The notes beneath the pieces were generated by a model. It saw only the letters and a list, made by a program, of their open reading frames with translations. It did no database searches and was not told the DNA's origin. From positions 16,871 through 22,448 of the forward strand of contig PLXL01000226.1 in the NCBI GenBank assembly GCA_003153215.1: a DNA stretch of 5,578 bases, given 5' to 3'. The number at the start of each line of letters is the position of its first letter. Positions within the stretch are counted from its first letter, which is position 1. Shown here piece by piece: positions 5,247 through 5,578 of the stretch. Position numbers and translations under genes: made by a program. Source of the stretch: Candidatus Dormiibacterota bacterium. Its GTDB lineage: Bacteria > Chloroflexota > Dormibacteria > Aeolococcales > Aeolococcaceae.

Positions 5247-5578
5247 TTAGGCGGTCTTGTCGGCGACGGCCGCCTCCCCCCCCTCGGCGTCCGCGTGGCG
5301 CGGCTCCTCGGTCAGCAGCAGAGGCTCCACGCCATCCTGGATCGACTGCTCGGTGATCACGCAGCGCTTGATGTCGGGACGGCTCGGAACCTCGAACATG
5401 CTGTTCAGGAGCACGTCCTCGATGATCGACTTCAGGCCGCGCGCCCCCGTCCCGCGGGCCAGGGCTCGCTTGGCGATCGCCCGCAAGGCCCCCTCATGGA
5501 AGGCGAGCTCCACGTCGTCTAGGGCAAAGAACTTCTGGTACTGCATGACGAAGGCGTTCTTGGGCTCGGTGAGGATGC
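5247..5578 (-). CDS. clpX: ATP-dependent Clp protease ATP-binding subunit ClpX, C-terminal 109 residues
   Basis: ClpX is the AAA+ hexameric unfoldase that recognises, unfolds and threads substrates into the ClpP peptidase in the cytoplasm. Only its end is in the window; the frame stays open to the right edge. It opens with ILTEPKNAFVMQYQKFFALD, matching the highly conserved ILTEPKNAL..QYQ.LF segment that starts the small AAA+ subdomain. ALRAIAKRAL...GTGARGL follows, whose arginine (R46 of the visible part) is the sensor-2 residue contacting ATP, then KSIIEDVLLNSMFEVPSR and VITEQSIQDGVEPLLL, where the family normally ends. A short Ala/Glu/Asp-rich tail of about 20 residues (HADAEGGEAAVADKTA at the end) follows and is poorly conserved in ClpX. 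The tail includes a run of eight Gs (5276-5283 as Cs on the plus strand), a possible site of sequencing or slippage error. The ATPase Walker motifs and the zinc-binding N domain lie outside the window. valS follows after 97 bases. Confidence 0.96.
   Translation of the reverse strand, partial: ILTEPKNAFVMQYQKFFALDDVELAFHEGALRAIAKRALARGTGARGLKSIIEDVLLNSMFEVPSRPDIKRCVITEQSIQDGVEPLLLTEEPRHADAEGGEAAVADKTA

Noticed and set aside
2660..5356. An 898-codon open frame on the plus strand, antisense to all of valS and reaching into clpX
   Set aside because: It mirrors a well-identified gene, has no recognisable domains, and is rich in Gly/Asp/Val/His/Pro as expected when GC-rich codons are read backwards. 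Long antisense frames are a common artefact of high third-position GC.

Overview
This is a very GC-rich bacterial window in which every supportable gene lies on the minus strand. Reading in the direction of transcription (right to left), the order is: the C-terminal part of clpX (cut by the right edge), valS complete, a small membrane protein with two zinc ribbons, a large multi-spanning membrane protein resembling the NuoL/NuoM/NuoN (MrpA/MrpD, HyfB) antiporter-like subunits, and the start of another hydrophobic protein that runs off the left edge. The high GC content and the ClpX and ValRS sequences suggest a GC-rich lineage such as the Chloroflexota/Dormibacterota or a neighbouring 'Terrabacteria' group. 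That placement is a low-confidence impression, because the window contains no rRNA or other phylogenetic marker that settles it.

Layout: clpX ends at 5247. A gap of 97 bases (5150-5246) follows, containing two adjacent perfect inverted repeats and a TATACT -10-like hexamer only 12 bases before the valS ATG, so valS may have its own promoter and an almost leaderless mRNA. From valS onward the genes are packed like an operon. valS and the zinc-ribbon gene overlap as ATGA, 37 bases separate the zinc-ribbon gene from the antiporter-like gene, and the antiporter-like gene overlaps the leftmost gene as GTGA. Two tandem perfect stem-loops lie in the last valS codons, just before the ribosome binding site of the zinc-ribbon gene.

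Functionally, clpX (AAA+ unfoldase of the ClpXP protease) and valS (valyl-tRNA synthetase) are conventional housekeeping genes, and all core ValRS motifs can be read. The downstream genes are less ordinary. The zinc-ribbon protein combines a two-helix PLDc_N-like membrane anchor with eight cysteines in two identical CxxC-10-CxxC units. The 589-residue membrane protein keeps the outline of a complex I antiporter-like subunit, including a glutamate in the expected fifth helix, but it has only one lysine in total and appears to lack the buried lysines that carry protons in that family. Together with the translationally coupled membrane protein to its left, it may be the edge of an undescribed or divergent respiratory/antiporter-like complex, most of which lies outside the window. 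No RNA genes, mobile elements or CRISPR arrays were seen. Apart from the 97- and 37-base gaps, the window is coding throughout.
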